In this document: positions 36,290-47,289 of the stretch, piece by piece
Position numbering within the stretch: the stretch's first letter is position 1
Layout: every line of letters starts with the position of its first letter
Source of the DNA: Thysanoteuthis rhombus
Taxonomy: Eukaryota; Mollusca; Cephalopoda; Oegopsida; Thysanoteuthidae
Direction of reading: 5' to 3'
Assembly (NCBI GenBank): GCA_963457665.1
Contig: OY735216.1
Coordinates: 42,187,294 to 42,251,293 of the forward strand
Length of the DNA: 64,000 nucleotides
Notes under the pieces: model-generated
What the model saw: only the letters and a program-made list of their open reading frames with translations
Databases searched by the model: none
Told to the model about the DNA's origin: nothing
Program-made: the position numbers and the translations under genes

Positions 36290-37190
36290 CGGAGTATACA
36301 ATAATTGATCTAATCTGATTCTAAAAACGTGAAGTAAAGTAATTAGATTTAGTTACATTCTACACAGTTCTTTGTTCCATTACAGAAAACATTAATGAGC
36401 ATTTCTTGCTTTTTTTAATGCGATGCACTGTTAATTAACTAGTTAATAGGAGCTCTTAACAAAGACTTTATTTTCGATAATCATAATTATAATATATTAT
36501 CATCATAATTGTAATATGAGTATAAGAAACATCAATAATCAATACATCATTTTAGGAAACTAATCTTTCGAGTGTACATTAATTTCCTTTATGCTGGTTG
36601 CAAAATGTACGTACATGCAGGGTTAAGAGGAAACTAAAGTCAGGAGATTGTCTATAGTCAGACTAACATTATTTGCTAAATGTATTAAAATGATTTTACC
36701 ATGGAAATACATTAAAAATCAGGGAGAAAGGGATTGTCTGCGGTCGGGAATTAAGACATAATACAGTTAACTTTCTTTGTAACAGCTCTTGTTCTAACGA
36801 CACTGTTGAAGATACGGATTCTCACAAGACTATTGTCGGAGATTAGCCTACAGTTTGTTAACCATTGTCCTACAACGGGCAGACTATCATAAAATCTTCA
36901 TGATTTCTTCAGAACATACCTCAAAGCAGAAGCAAATGATGCTCAGCTTATCTCGTGACTGGCTGATAAATAAACTCGTAGAAGAATAATATATCTAACG
37001 CTGGCCGACTATACTAAGCGGTGAGTGATATTTGGAAATTCTTGAAACGAGAAGAATTAGGGGCTTTAGATAAACATAACTCCGGCCTTTTGTGATAAAG
37101 GTCAAAGATGGTTTTCACCTGGAGCAAAGATCTTGATGCACGTCAGATATCAAAGAAGGCGTGGGGGATAGAGGGTGAGTGATTGGTTAA
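36290..37190. other. No recognisable feature
   Basis: AT-rich sequence; ATTGTCTRYRGTCRG words recur near 36645 and 36735, but no element is defined. Confidence 0.4.
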
Positions 37191-37191
37191 G

Positions 37192-37268
37192 GAGAGGTGC
37201 AATCGCGTTACCCTCCTCAACGGATTCTTAAAACTGTCAGTGTTGTAGATGACAGCGATGGCAGTGGC
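37192..37268 (+). repeat. Direct repeat, left flank of the pyrimidine tract
   Basis: GGTGCAATCGCGTTACCCTC, CAACGGATTCTTAAAACTG and GTTGTAGATGACAGCGATGG align closely with 38531-38605. Confidence 0.75.
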
Positions 37269-37269
37269 G

Positions 37270-38400
37270 TCTAAACCTTCTCTCTTTCTATTTTTATCGT
37301 CTTTTTCCTTTTTCTTTCTCTCATTTTTTTCTTCTTAGTTTTCTCTCTATCTCTTTTTCTTTTTACGTTTTTCTCTTTTCATTTTTCATCTGTTTTTTTA
37401 CCTCCTTTCTGTCTTTTCCTTCTTACTAGTTTTATCTTTTCTTTTTTTCTCCATATCTCTCTTCTTTCTCTCGAGTCTTTTCTTCTCTTTTTTCTTTTTT
37501 ACCTGTTTGTCTTAGCATTCTTTTATCAGCTTTTTTCTTTCTTTTTGCTTTTACCTTCATTCTTTCTTTCTTTCTTTCTTTCCTCAATGTTTTTGTTTCT
37601 TTCTCTTTTTTTTCACTTATTCATTCTTTAATCTGCTTTTTGCTATTTACCTTCTTTCTTTCTTTTCTCTCTTGCTTTATGATTTATTTTTCTCTTTGTC
37701 TTTTTTCTCTTAGCATGTTGTTGTAAGCTTTTTTCTTTTTTTTTCTTTTCATCTTCCTATTTTTTTTATATTTTTCCTTCGTTCTTTTTCTCTTTCCTTT
37801 TTTCTCTTTTCGTTCTGTTATCTGCTTCTTTTTCTTTGTTTCTTTCACTCTAATTTGAGTCAGGTGGACTCCTTGATTTTACCTGCTTTCCTTTTTTTCC
37901 TTTATTCGTTTTCTTGTTTGTTTCTTTCTTTTTCTTTCAACCTTTCAATCTTTTTTTCTTCCACGCCCTTTCTTTCGTTCACGTTGGTTAATTCTTTCTT
38001 TGTTTCGTTCTTTTTCCTCTCTCTATATATTTCTTCGATTCTTCCGTCCTGTCTCACTTATTTCCCCCATATTGCTTTCTTCTTAGTTTATTTTGTGTCT
38101 TTCTTGTTTGCCGTTTCTTCCTTTCCGCTTTCTTTCTTTCTTCCATCATTCTCCTTTCTTTCATTGTTTCTTTGTTTCTTCGTTTTTCTTTTCCCTTTCT
38201 GTCTTTCTGTCGGTCTGTCTGTCAGTCTTTCTTTCTTTCTTTCTTCTTTACTCATCTTTATTCCCCTTCTTTCTCTCTTTCTTTTTCTCTGTCTTTCTTT
38301 CTTTTTTGAGCATCTTTCTTTTTTTCTTCCCTTTCCCTCCTTCCTTCTTTTCACTTCTTTTTCTCTCTCTCTCTTTCTTTCTTTCTTTCTATAGTGTGAT
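37270..38400 (+). repeat. 1.13-kb pyrimidine tract
   Basis: This is the longest C+T-rich tract in the window, made of TTTC, CTTT and TTCC words with short (CTTT)n runs. The frames up to 179 codons on + and the K/R/E-rich frames on the minus strand are compositional. Confidence 0.85.
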
Positions 38401-38530
38401 TCTTACTTTCCTTTAAGAAAATGCTCTCTATCCTTCACATTGCTAAAAGCATTATTTAAGAAGCATGGAAGAAATCGAAATGCAGAGACAAAAATGGAAA
38501 CTAATGAGGGCTTTTGGGTGAACACCTGGC

Positions 38531-38605
38531 TGGTACAATCCCCTTACGCTCTGCAACCGATTCTCAAAACCGCCTCTGTTGCAGATGACAGCGATTGTAG
38601 GCGTA
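38531..38605 (+). repeat. Direct repeat, right flank of the pyrimidine tract
   Basis: GGTACAATCCCCTTACGCTC, CAACCGATTCTCAAAACCG and GTTGCAGATGACAGCGATTG align with 37192-37268 and are followed in both copies by GGCGT. Confidence 0.75.
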
Positions 38606-38609
38606 CGAG

Positions 38610-39510
38610 TGTAGGCGTATCAAATCGGAATGATCGAAGGTTAAAGCGTGCAGAAAAATGGCCGGTTTTAAAGACAAACCGAGCCAAAATGAAAGATCAA
38701 GAAACACATTGAGGTTCATCAAAGTCAGATTGACCGCTAATCCTCTCTGGGGGATTACAGTATGGTGCAGAGTGTACGGAGGTAGGTTTGGGTGCCGAGG
38801 TGAATGACCAAATATTTAAAGTGATATTCTTAAGCTATTGGTTGTGGTCATGAGTAGAAGAAGGGGAGGGATAGGAAAGAAATTAAAAGAAAGATACTGA
38901 CCAGGCTTGACGGTCGATGTGTCCTACGTGTTTCGGCCGTAAAGAAGCGGAGTAAAAATATAGGCTGAGGGAATTAAGTATATATTTCCACTAGAGAAAG
39001 ATCAACTTGATGATCACAAATAAAGCAATAATCAATGCGAAATTAAAAGATCTGGGATGGCTGACCGTATCTGGAGAGAGAAAGGCGAACACAATCCTCT
39101 CTGGGAATAAGTCCAGATTATAGGCAGGGAACACCATCGAAAGCTAAAATAAAGCTGGGAGGCAGTTCACATCAGCCTCTGACAGGTGCAGAGTTCAACC
39201 CAGTGTGGCCTCCGCTACTCAGCAAGGACATTTTATGGAAATCCAGTCCTAACTAGGAGAGAAAAAGACATCACCTGAATCCAACCATTGGGGAAAAAAA
39301 TTATGGTTACCACCATCACATTCGGATAGTACACATGAAGAAGGCTGTAGAATGGATCGCCCAAAAAACTGTGTTGACAACACAAACCACAAAAAGAGTT
39401 CAATCGACCGGAAAACTCTTTGAATATCAATGACCCTTCTCAAACAAACAGTATCTTTATCATTACTGATGAAGAGGATCATGTGCCAGACTAACTTGAG
39501 TTTTCAAAAT
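38610..39510. other. No recognisable feature
   Basis: Less AT-rich than its surroundings, but no exon or element was recognised. The 77-codon and 65-codon minus-strand frames near 39.3 kb lack motifs. Confidence 0.4.
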
Positions 39511-39514
39511 ATCC

Positions 39515-40120
39515 AAGGTGCCTGCTCTAGAGTTATGATTATCGGGCTAATTTCACTGTCACCTTGTGTCAAACTAAGCTAAGCCTAATAATAATCCAGA
39601 TCCTAAGCCAAGCCTTATAACTATCTAGATCTTCTGCAATAGAATGATAGTTACTGAGCTTGTCTCATTAAACACTGAAAAGGTAGTATGATTCTTACTG
39701 AGTGCCCCAATATTGTGGCCTCAAGCCAAATAAAAACCAAGCTTTATGGCTATCCATTGTACCTATTGTAGAGCGATGATTAATAAGCTAGTCTCACTGA
39801 TTACAGATAGGGTAATGAGTTTGAACCTTATTAGGTGTTCCATTCATGACTAAGCTGACTTGAGCAAATTTTGTTAAATACAGGCGCCTATTGTAGCGTG
39901 ATAGAAAGGTCGTCTTGATTTTGAATTTGATTTTCACTTACTGTGGCCTTGTGCCCGACTTAGCTTAGATTCGGAAATACCTACATTATAGAAACTGCCG
40001 TTGCATGATGATTACCAGGTTTATCTCTAAATGTAATTAGCTAGTCTAATGACTTCAACCTCCTTTGAGTGCCCAATTTATGGCTCAGTTCTAGACTAAG
40101 CCGACTCATGCTTTGTGCAG
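39515..40120 (+). repeat. Tandem array of tRNA-like units, family F (about five units)
   Basis: Units begin near 39518, 39630, 39758, 39885 and 39995 (period 110-130 bp) with a GCCTATTGTAGAGCGATGAT-like word. The third unit holds a complete T arm: stem ATGAG/CTTAT around the 7-base loop TTTGAAC at 39815-39831. Other units keep poorer B-box remnants such as GACTTCAACC. Each ends in a GTGCCCAATNTNTGGC segment and a CTAAGCY-GAC segment. No intact tRNA gene is claimed. Confidence 0.6.
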
Positions 40121-40284
40121 GAGATTGGCTCTACACAATCTCCCAACATCTTAGCTTTCTGTGCCTTAAGGGAACTTAGTTATCATATTGTTTATCGAAA
40201 TGCCTCCAATTTTCTATTTTTTAAACCTATTTCCGCCTAAGTCTTCATCTTCTTGATCGTACTTCTTTTCCTCTACGCCTGTAA

Positions 40285-40520
40285 ACGACGTTATAGGTGC
40301 CAGAGGCCAAACGATTAGCATGGCAAGAAAAAAGTGGAGCTAGGTTCAAATTCTGATTGAGACAATCTGAGTTCACTTTGCACTACTGCCCTTTAGAAAG
40401 ACATGAATACATCCCCTTCCTCCGTAAGCTATGGGAAAATAGCAGGTGGAGTAAGTAACACCGCTTCGTCTGCTTGTCTATTTTTGCGTATCACAAACCT
40501 TAGCGAACTTCAAAGTCAGG
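40285..40520 (+). mobile_element. tRNA-derived SINE, family S (copy 6)
   Basis: GGTTCAAATTCTGATTG is a good B box. Then TGAGTTCACTTTGCACTACT, GAAAGACATGAATACATCC and GAGTAAGTAACACCGCTTCG follow the family order. The A box (GAGGCCAAACGATTAGCATG) is diverged. Confidence 0.65.
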
Positions 40521-40524
40521 CTAG

Positions 40525-41250
40525 AGACCGAGAAGCGTGGAGAAAACTGTTGATATGCGATATGCATATACCGGGCCGCTCTGCCATATCCCGACTGAAC
40601 GAGATATTTGATTTGATATTTTTTTCCCGTTTGTATTTCTCTTCTTATCTGGTTGTAAACGATTCTTTTAGCAATGCACGGGAAAGAGAGGACTTCCTAG
40701 AAACATGAGAATCGCTGCCAACTGCCGTTTTCGTCAGAATCAGAGAAGCAACTTTCAAAGCCAAACATGGCGGTTATTTTTGTCCCAAAGGGTTAGGCTT
40801 TAAGATCTTAGAGGGCAGAGAAACTTGTCTGGAACTGGGAGCGTCAAATTGGCTTGAAAAACGGCGGTGAATAACTGCTAAGGCGCCAAGGATTTTCCGT
40901 TGTTTACGAAATTGATTGGCTTTGAGGATTCCTCGATGCTCCGGGGCAAGCAAAGTTTTTTTTTCTACTTGATGACCTTTGGATTTTGCCAGATATAGAA
41001 GATGATGGGTTAGGAGATGGAGGGTAATCGGGAATAGTGACGGAAATGAGTTTTTGGAAACTGGGTAAACGGTAAGGTTGGGTTGTGGGAACTGAGTAAA
41101 TGCTAATGTCTCCATTAGTATACACTGAACATTAACAAAAAATGGAAATTGAAAAATAGGCATAAACTGTAACCCCGCGTATCCCAAACCCATTTCCATC
41201 CACCCATGGATTGATTGAGGGCAGAAAACGTGTTTCGGGGGGAAGTCGCG
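40525..41250. other. No recognisable feature
   Basis: The 141-codon minus-strand frame at 40774-41199 is among the longer non-repeat frames, but it shows no signal peptide, domain or family resemblance. Adjacent alternative frames are similarly open. Confidence 0.4.
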
Positions 41251-41255
41251 TGCGA

Positions 41256-41261
41256 TAGAGA

Positions 41262-41315
<54 letters not shown>
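41256..41315. repeat. (GA)n array
   Basis: About 30 GA units with one GGG interruption. Confidence 0.95.
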
Positions 41316-41318
<3 letters not shown>

Positions 41319-41359
41319 TGAAAGAAAAAAAAACAAGGATGGCTACTGTAGAATCAAAA

Positions 41360-41725
41360 TCGACTCCAATTTCAATTCCGATTGAAGATGATTATTGCAA
41401 CTTTTGTATTGTTTAATTGATTAATTAAAAAGATATAAAAAGATACGTTTTTCTGTATAAATATACTCATTTATTGGAATGGAATAAGCCCAGGCATTTG
41501 TGAATTCCCTTGGTGTGTAAGACGAGTTATTTCAGCCCAGTCAATAAAATAGCTTCCTGGCAATCAGTAGGAAGTGAGTTAAAATCACGGTCAGTGAATG
41601 TGAACTTTACAAATTAATTCACGATCCAATTTTCGGTTAGGGTTGTTCTTGTTGTTATTGTTCTTGTTACTGTAAGAATATAAAGTCAACTCCAGGTTAA
41701 GACTTTGGCGAAGAGGGAATAAAAG
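41360..41725 (+). repeat. Dispersed repeat A, SINE-like (copy 1)
   Basis: In order: GATTGAAGATGATTATTGCA, CATTTATTGGAATGGAATAA, GCAATCAGTAGGAAGTGAG, TTAAAATCACGGTCAGTGAA (B-box-like) and TATAAAGTCAACTCCAGG. The same order occurs at 53.4 and 62.5 kb. No coding content. Confidence 0.6.
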
Positions 41726-41734
41726 GAACAAATT

Positions 41735-42047
41735 GATAGTTGATAGATGGATAAGAACAAAAATAGACAGATGGATATATACATATGAATAGAATAAGAT
41801 AGATTGAGAGGTTTAGGGATATACAGATAGAATTAGAAATGAACATAGATAGATAGATAGATTGATTGATTGATAATGAATTGAATTAGACGGATAAGAA
41901 TAGTATTAAATGAGTTGATAGATAGGTGATGATTTGAATTAGATGATGAATTTTATGAGATAGATATATAATGAATTGAGTTAGACGGATAAGAATAGAA
42001 TCATAAGGGGTTAATAGAAAAATAGATATTTATATAATGAATTGAAT

Positions 42048-42079
<32 letters not shown>

Positions 42080-42087
42080 ATCAAATT

Positions 42088-42130
<43 letters not shown>

Positions 42131-42175
42131 GGATAGATAGATAGATATAATAAGATAGATGGATAAATAGATGAA
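41735..42175. repeat. (GATA)n-rich region
   Basis: Scattered GATA units with longer pure runs at about 42050-42080 and 42090-42148. Confidence 0.9.
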
Positions 42176-42944
42176 AATGAAAACGATAAATTACTCACTA
42201 GGAAAACTATGCCTCACATATATACGAGCACGTGAATAGCCACTACTGAGCTTAATGGCCGGTCAATGGATGTCAAGAGCAAATTATCTTTTAAAAACAG
42301 CTGTAAGCCGAGGAATAGCATCGGGGATTAGTCGAACTTCATTGGGAAATTGGAAGTTGAGTGAAAGGCAAACCGTATTGATCAGTGAAAATGTATCAGA
42401 GTGAAAATAGCATACCGTTTAGAGCAGTGGTAGGCAACCTACGACCCACGGGCCAGATACGGCCTTCGAAGGAATTTCGATCGGCTTGTGAGCAAATATC
42501 ACGATACTATGCTTGATTTTCATGTTTTGAAGATCAGTTGTGTCTTTTTTAAATAGATTCAGGATATGCTGCGTATTTTCTTCTGAATACCTGAGCGTGT
42601 TTTTCGAGTCTGGAACACGTCAAGTACGGATATCACGCCATCGTAGGCTACGAAATTGCAAATCGAATGGTTTTATCACTAGATTTTTCTATGATGAGTA
42701 CGTATTTCAATATACTGCTACAAAGGTTTCGTTCATTACTTACTGAAGTATGTGTGTCTGGTTCGTTCCATTTTTACACCTTTGAGTCGAAATATCATAG
42801 ACCGCCCATTGCTTCTTCAAGGTTTTCTATTACGTTCAAACAGTGACTGATATGTCAATATGTTTGAAACGTGAAGTATAAAATCAATGCATAATACCAG
42901 CTATGACATCTGCGTGCAAAACCTGGAAACTTACAAGACCAATT

Positions 42945-43235
42945 GCAAGAATACAGGGTAACGTAAAGAGCAACGATAGGAATAACTCTTTGCGATAGAA
43001 AAAATCAACATGGATTTGAGAGAGGACCAGGGTAAAGGATAACGTATGTATGTAATTAAGTAATTAAAAAACAGAAATCGAGATGTGTAGGACACATACC
43101 GAGAAGAAAAGACAAGGGGTTGAGACAGTGACTGCTGTAGGAAAGACCAGACACAAGATGAAGAGATGAGACAGAGATTGATGCGATCACATCCGTCATA
43201 GAAGGAGATGGGAAAGGTTTTCGTCCAATAGCAGA
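42945..43235 (+). mobile_element. LINE 3' end, second family (copy 1)
   Basis: It matches 60085-60410: GCGATAGAAAAAATCAACAT, AATTAAAAAACAGAAATCGA, CATACCGAGAAGAAAAGAC, AAGATGAAGAGATGAGACAG and GAAGGAGATGGGAAAGG-TTTTCGTCC. The order of peptides (a K-N-x-x-x-D-V-x-x-T-Y-R-E-E-K block, then a W-K/E-M-G-x-x-F-V-x-Q-type end) fits another RTE-like LINE C terminus. It is heavily decayed. Confidence 0.6.
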
Positions 43236-43246
43236 ATTATAACAGT

Positions 43247-43248
<2 letters not shown>

Positions 43249-43337
<89 letters not shown>

Positions 43338-43349
43338 AGAGAGAGAGAG
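43249..43349. repeat. (TA)n(GA)n compound array
   Basis: About 23 TA units followed by about 26 GA units with a G-run interruption. Confidence 0.95.
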
Positions 43350-43494
43350 TTCGATACTCTAATCACATCTTGATACATACTTATGTACACTCATATTTCA
43401 ACGGAGTAAAGAGTAAGAGTGCTGTTTAACTCAAAATGTATTTCTTAGTGTGCCGTCATGCAATACAGTTTGAGAAACACTAGTTTCGAGTGAC

Positions 43495-44170
43495 TGTTGA
43501 AGGAGAAATTATATAAATTTGCATCTTCTAAAAAAAGGCTTCTCGTCTTCAAAACTGGAGTCACATTACGCATGCATTCAGAAACTACCGCCTTCGGTAA
43601 TGTACTTTGACAAAGCGATCTAATTTTGACAAGATAATTGAAAATCTGTCAGAGGAAGAAGGCACTGCAAGTACGCTGAAAAGAAGAAAGAGGAAATAAG
43701 TTGACAGGTACATTTTTATAACTACTAGTAGATGCCCGTTGTTGTGCTAGCTTTACACCTAAAGCTGTGTCCTGTGTCAGTATGTTTATACAGTAATTTG
43801 GAAAGTTAACACAGGATATTGTTAACTGAAATATTGGAATTCATTTTAGGCTGAAAACAAAATTGGTACATATGCACCAGTTGTTGAAGTAGTTGTAGTC
43901 ATATCATCAGCAGCCAGCAGAAATAACGCACACACACATACACACACAGTGGAATAACTAAGGACATTCATGTAAATCTAACGTAAAACGGGTTGGTTAG
44001 TCACTCAGTAGACACTGTCACGCAAGCAACGTCTGTTGGGGATTAATCAATTACGAAGTTATTTCTCTTGCCTTCTGTTGGGCAGTGATCACTGAGAAGA
44101 TAAGAATGAAAAAAAACAAGCAGACAAAAATTGAAGGATCAACTTAGCCTGAATCTAAATTGTTCAAAAG
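43495..44170. other. No recognisable feature
   Basis: AT-rich sequence with a short (CA)n at 43935. Confidence 0.4.
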
Positions 44171-44175
44171 ACGAG

Positions 44176-44351
44176 AATGAAAAATTCACAAAGGCTATGC
44201 TGATATAAAATACCTACAGAGGTCCGTACTACATTTAGTTTCTCTCTCACTCTCTCTCTCTCTCATATATATATAAATAGAGAGAGAGAAACTAAATGTA
44301 GTACGGACCTTTGCAGGTATTATATATCAGCATAGCCTTTGAGAAATTTTC

Positions 44352-44354
<3 letters not shown>
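44176..44354. repeat. Foldback: inverted repeat with arms of about 75 bp
   Basis: The left arm 44176-44250 and right arm 44280-44354 are reverse complements with few differences. They share AAAGGCTATGCTGATAT, GGTCCGTACTACATTTAG and TTTCTCTCTC. The short loop is (CT)n-(TA)n. A (TA)n array follows at 44354-44416. Confidence 0.9.

Positions 44355-44416
<62 letters not shown>
44355..44416. repeat. (TA)n array
   Basis: About 30 TA units with one TATG, abutting the foldback. Confidence 0.95.
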
Positions 44417-44418
<2 letters not shown>

Positions 44419-44419
44419 T

Positions 44420-45090
44420 TCAAATATATGTGAGTGGTGTTTGTGTGTTCACATGTCACGCTATAAAAAGTACGTAAACATGAATGCAGCCCAACCAAAT
44501 TCGGCATGCCCACTCAATAGCTCCATGATATCCAGGTGAGATTTCCACTTTCTTTTCAATTCCCAAGTCGATGGGGCCTGTACTTGAATTGCCCAAAAGC
44601 CTGCGCAATGGAATTTAAAATGTCAAGTGCGATGTGCCCACGTCCGACTCCTCTTTGCACGCAATGATCCACCGAAATGGCGTAAATATCACCACGCCCC
44701 CTTGGTCGTAGGTTTGATACGAGTTTTCTTTCTCCTGGTGGGGGACTGCCGCTCCTTTCGTTGTTCTTCGACAGAATGACCGATTCACGTTGTTTAATCA
44801 TGGAATCTGAATACTCAGAATGCCTGTGCCTGAGTGTCTGTGTCAATGTGTGTGTGTGGTTGTAGGCGCCCCTGGTCACATTTTGGGGACTACTACCTTG
44901 AAAATTTGCATCAATTCACCATCTACAACGTTTCTTTTTTTGAGTCTCTATGGCCATTTTGGTCCAACAATACCCTCATCTTACGTTGGTATTTTTTTAA
45001 GAATATTTTTGATAGAAGATATAGTTTTTATCTAATTAGTCTTGGTGCGCGAGCAAGCTGTGGTGATTGATTTATGTGAGGCACGAATAA
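44420..45090. other. No recognisable feature
   Basis: No element recognised; short frames on both strands lack motifs. Confidence 0.4.
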
Positions 45091-45094
45091 ATGA

Positions 45095-45096
<2 letters not shown>

Positions 45097-45173
<77 letters not shown>

Positions 45174-45180
45174 CATGTGT
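45097..45180. repeat. (TA)n(TG)n compound array
   Basis: About 18 TA units followed by about 20 TG units. Confidence 0.95.
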
Positions 45181-45284
45181 CTTCTGCTGAATACTTCATT
45201 AATGTAATCTATTTCGCTAAATTACTTTTATCGAAGTGAAACCTAATTACCAAGTTTCACGGAAAGGGAGTGTGTTGTCAGATG

Positions 45285-45560
45285 ATATTGAAGTGCTTCT
45301 TTTTCTCCCTCATTGATTGACAATATAATCGACACTTGAGAACTTACATCGATACACATGTACAATGCAGACATTAGGCAATGCTAATAAAATCACACTT
45401 GTATGTCTCAGTTGGAAATTGTAAAAATTGCTAATCGATTTTATGCTGATGGGTGGGGATACTAAAACAGTGAGGGTGCGACGATTACATTTGAAAGAGG
45501 CGTCTTTTTTCATGAAAATAATGCATGTCTCTCAGTGTTTCCGACGTTATTGATATTTGA
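45285..45560 (+). repeat. Module H (copy 1)
   Basis: In order: TAATCGACACTTGAGAACTT, AATCGATTTTATGCTGATGG, GTGGGGATACTAAAACAGTG, AGGCGTCTTTTTTCATG and TTTCCGACGTTATTGATATT. The same order occurs in four more copies up to 48.55 kb. Confidence 0.75.
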
Positions 45561-46027
45561 TAACCCATTAACTGTGGAACGTGGTAAATAGCAATTGTTA
45601 TCTATTGCAAGATAAAAGCCCTGACTCACTGATAGAATTGAGTTGCCATGAATCACAATGGGACGGATATTTTATTGAGTTGGTCGTAGAACTTCAATAG
45701 GGAAAATTCCTGTCATCCGTGGTCAGTGACTTGAGTTCAGCTCTGTCTGACATAAGGTCTAGCGGATAGCTTTGAGGGTGCCATATTAAACTATATCAAG
45801 TATTTACACAGTTTTGTTTGTTTACTGAGACAGTTGCGTATTTCTAAGCAAGTGATAGGTGTTCGAGCTCAGGTAAAAATGCTGATTTTCAAGGTATGCT
45901 GGTACAACGCTGTGGAGTTCAATCATGCTGACTCTACTATTACCCCTGGTTTGATTTAAAAGCATTTTTCTTCTGTTTTCATTAAGAGTCAATTCAATCG
46001 ACGCTTTATACATTTCGATATACCAGG

Positions 46028-46200
46028 CATGCAGACATAAGCAAACACTGTAGCTGACTAAATCGCATATGTCTCTCTCAATGTATGTAAACAATTGGAA
46101 ATTGATTTCAAGATGATGGGTGGCGAATACTGGATCTGTGATTGGTACTAAATTGTTGATTTCATTCAAACGAAGCCTCTTTACATGGAGATAAGGAGTG
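46028..46200 (+). repeat. Module H (copy 2, 3' part)
   Basis: GGAAATTGATTTCAAGATGA, GGGTGGCGAATACTGGATC and GCCTCTTTACATGGAGATAA match the family. The SINE at 46.2 kb begins where this copy stops. Confidence 0.7.
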
Positions 46201-46201
46201 T

Positions 46202-46490
46202 AAGTAACCTAGTGGTTAACGGTACGGAGATTGGACTTGGCAAGCCGATTTCAAATTCTGACTGCCACAGTTGGTGTTATCTGCGCACTCATGTCTTTGG
46301 GAAAGGCATGAATCCATCACATCCCCAGGTAAGGGTGAAATAACCCAGGGTGAAGTTAATGATTTATCCTTGGCTGCCTTTCGCCTCTGATCTATTCCGT
46401 ATATCAGCAAACCAGCCAAGTACGTCATATATGGAGTTTAAGCAGGGACAGTTGAAGCCATAGCCAGCGTACTGGCCCTCCTTAGTCCCA
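46202..46490 (+). mobile_element. tRNA-derived SINE, family S (copy 7, best head)
   Basis: AACCTAGTGGTTAACGGTAC is a good A box. GATTTCAAATTCTGACTGCC is a B-box-like segment about 50 bases after the element start. Then come ACAGTTGGTGTTATCTGCGC, GGGAAAGGCATGAATCCATC and the 3' part GTTTAAGCAGGGACAGTTG, AAGCCATAGCCAGCGTA. It runs directly into module H. Confidence 0.7.
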
Positions 46491-46770
46491 TCTTCCTTAT
46501 CGATACTTGTGAACTTAGTTCTACATGCGTACAATGGAGAGTACAAATAATAGCCTAGACTCCCATTCTTACAGAAGCACAAGAGTATAGGTCTCGGTGT
46601 AAATTTGTAGAAATTTCAAATCGATTTTAAGTTGATGGATGGGGATGCTGGAACTGAAAAGTGTGGGGAAGGGCTAAATTGTCGATTTAATCTAGATAAA
46701 GCATCTTCATGAGGAGATAATGGATATTTTCTAATCTTTCAGATTTTATAGATATTTGTTATTCATTGCT
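46491..46770 (+). repeat. Module H (copy 3)
   Basis: TTATCGATACTTGTGAACTT, AATCGATTTTAAGTTGATGG, ATGGGGATGCTGGAACTG, AAGCATCTTCATGAGGAGAT and TTTCAGATTTTATAGATATT match in order. Confidence 0.75.
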
Positions 46771-47285
46771 ACCCACAACTGACCAGTTTAAACAATGTTG
46801 TTAGGTTTAGGTTATTCATGTGTTCTCACATCTATCTGTACATGCATGTAGGTATCGATGTACCTATGCATCTATGTATCTATATTTCTGGACTTTGGCA
46901 AGTCCTAATTGTTCATAGCAGAAACATGAAATTTTGCACACACACTACCCTAGTGGGAATGTTTGTTTGTTTGTTTTTTCGAAAATTCCCCTTGAAAGGA
47001 GATTTTAGTGTTATGTTTGATTTACAATGTAAGTTTGTGCCAAATTGATTCCAAAGTATTTGCCTTGCAGCATACACTCTCGTTTGGGTTTTTTTCATTG
47101 GGGGGGGTGAAAATTTGGATTTATATGTGATCACGGCCTTCGAAAGACAAGTGAAGTAACTAATTCATTGATCCTCCCTTTTTCTGATTTTGTCGTTGGT
47201 CATCCCCAGCACAGCATACTACCTGAAGAAGTTAGTCCCACGACGGTTTCTATTGAGTGACTGACCAGACCTTAATCAACAAAGC
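46756..47285 (+). repeat. Dispersed repeat C (copy 6) with an upstream block shared with 51.1 kb
   Basis: The 5' block CTACCCACAACTGACC..TAGGTTATTCATGTGTTCTC matches 51095-51150. The body has TTTACAATGTAAGTTTGTGC, CAGCATACACTCTCG, GAAGTAACTAATTCATTG, TTGGTCATCCCCAGCACAGC and TTTCTATTGAGTGACTGACC in C-family order. Confidence 0.7.
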
Positions 47286-47289
47286 AAAA

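Larger units (their letters stand above)
42417..43490. mobile_element. hAT-like nonautonomous DNA transposon
   Basis: The left end CAGTGGTAGGCAACC followed by GGGCCAGATACGGCC is a typical hAT terminus. The right end GTGTGCCGTCATG..CAGTTTGAGAAACACTA is also hAT-like. The flanking 8-mers GTTTAGAG (42417-42424) and GTTTCGAG (43483-43490) match at 7 of 8, as expected of an old 8-bp target duplication. No transposase is present. A LINE 3' end and a (TA)n(GA)n array lie inside. The two ends differ beyond the first few bases, so they may instead belong to two elements. Confidence 0.5.

Noticed and set aside
37855-38394. 179-codon F/L/S-rich frame resembling a membrane protein
   Set aside because: A translation of a pyrimidine tract. 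All T/C-rich codons give F, L, S and P, so apparent membrane segments are compositional.
40774-41199. 141-codon minus-strand frame outside simple repeats
   Set aside because: Considered as an exon, but no recognisable family, and a neighbouring frame on the same strand is also open. Evidence too thin for a gene call.
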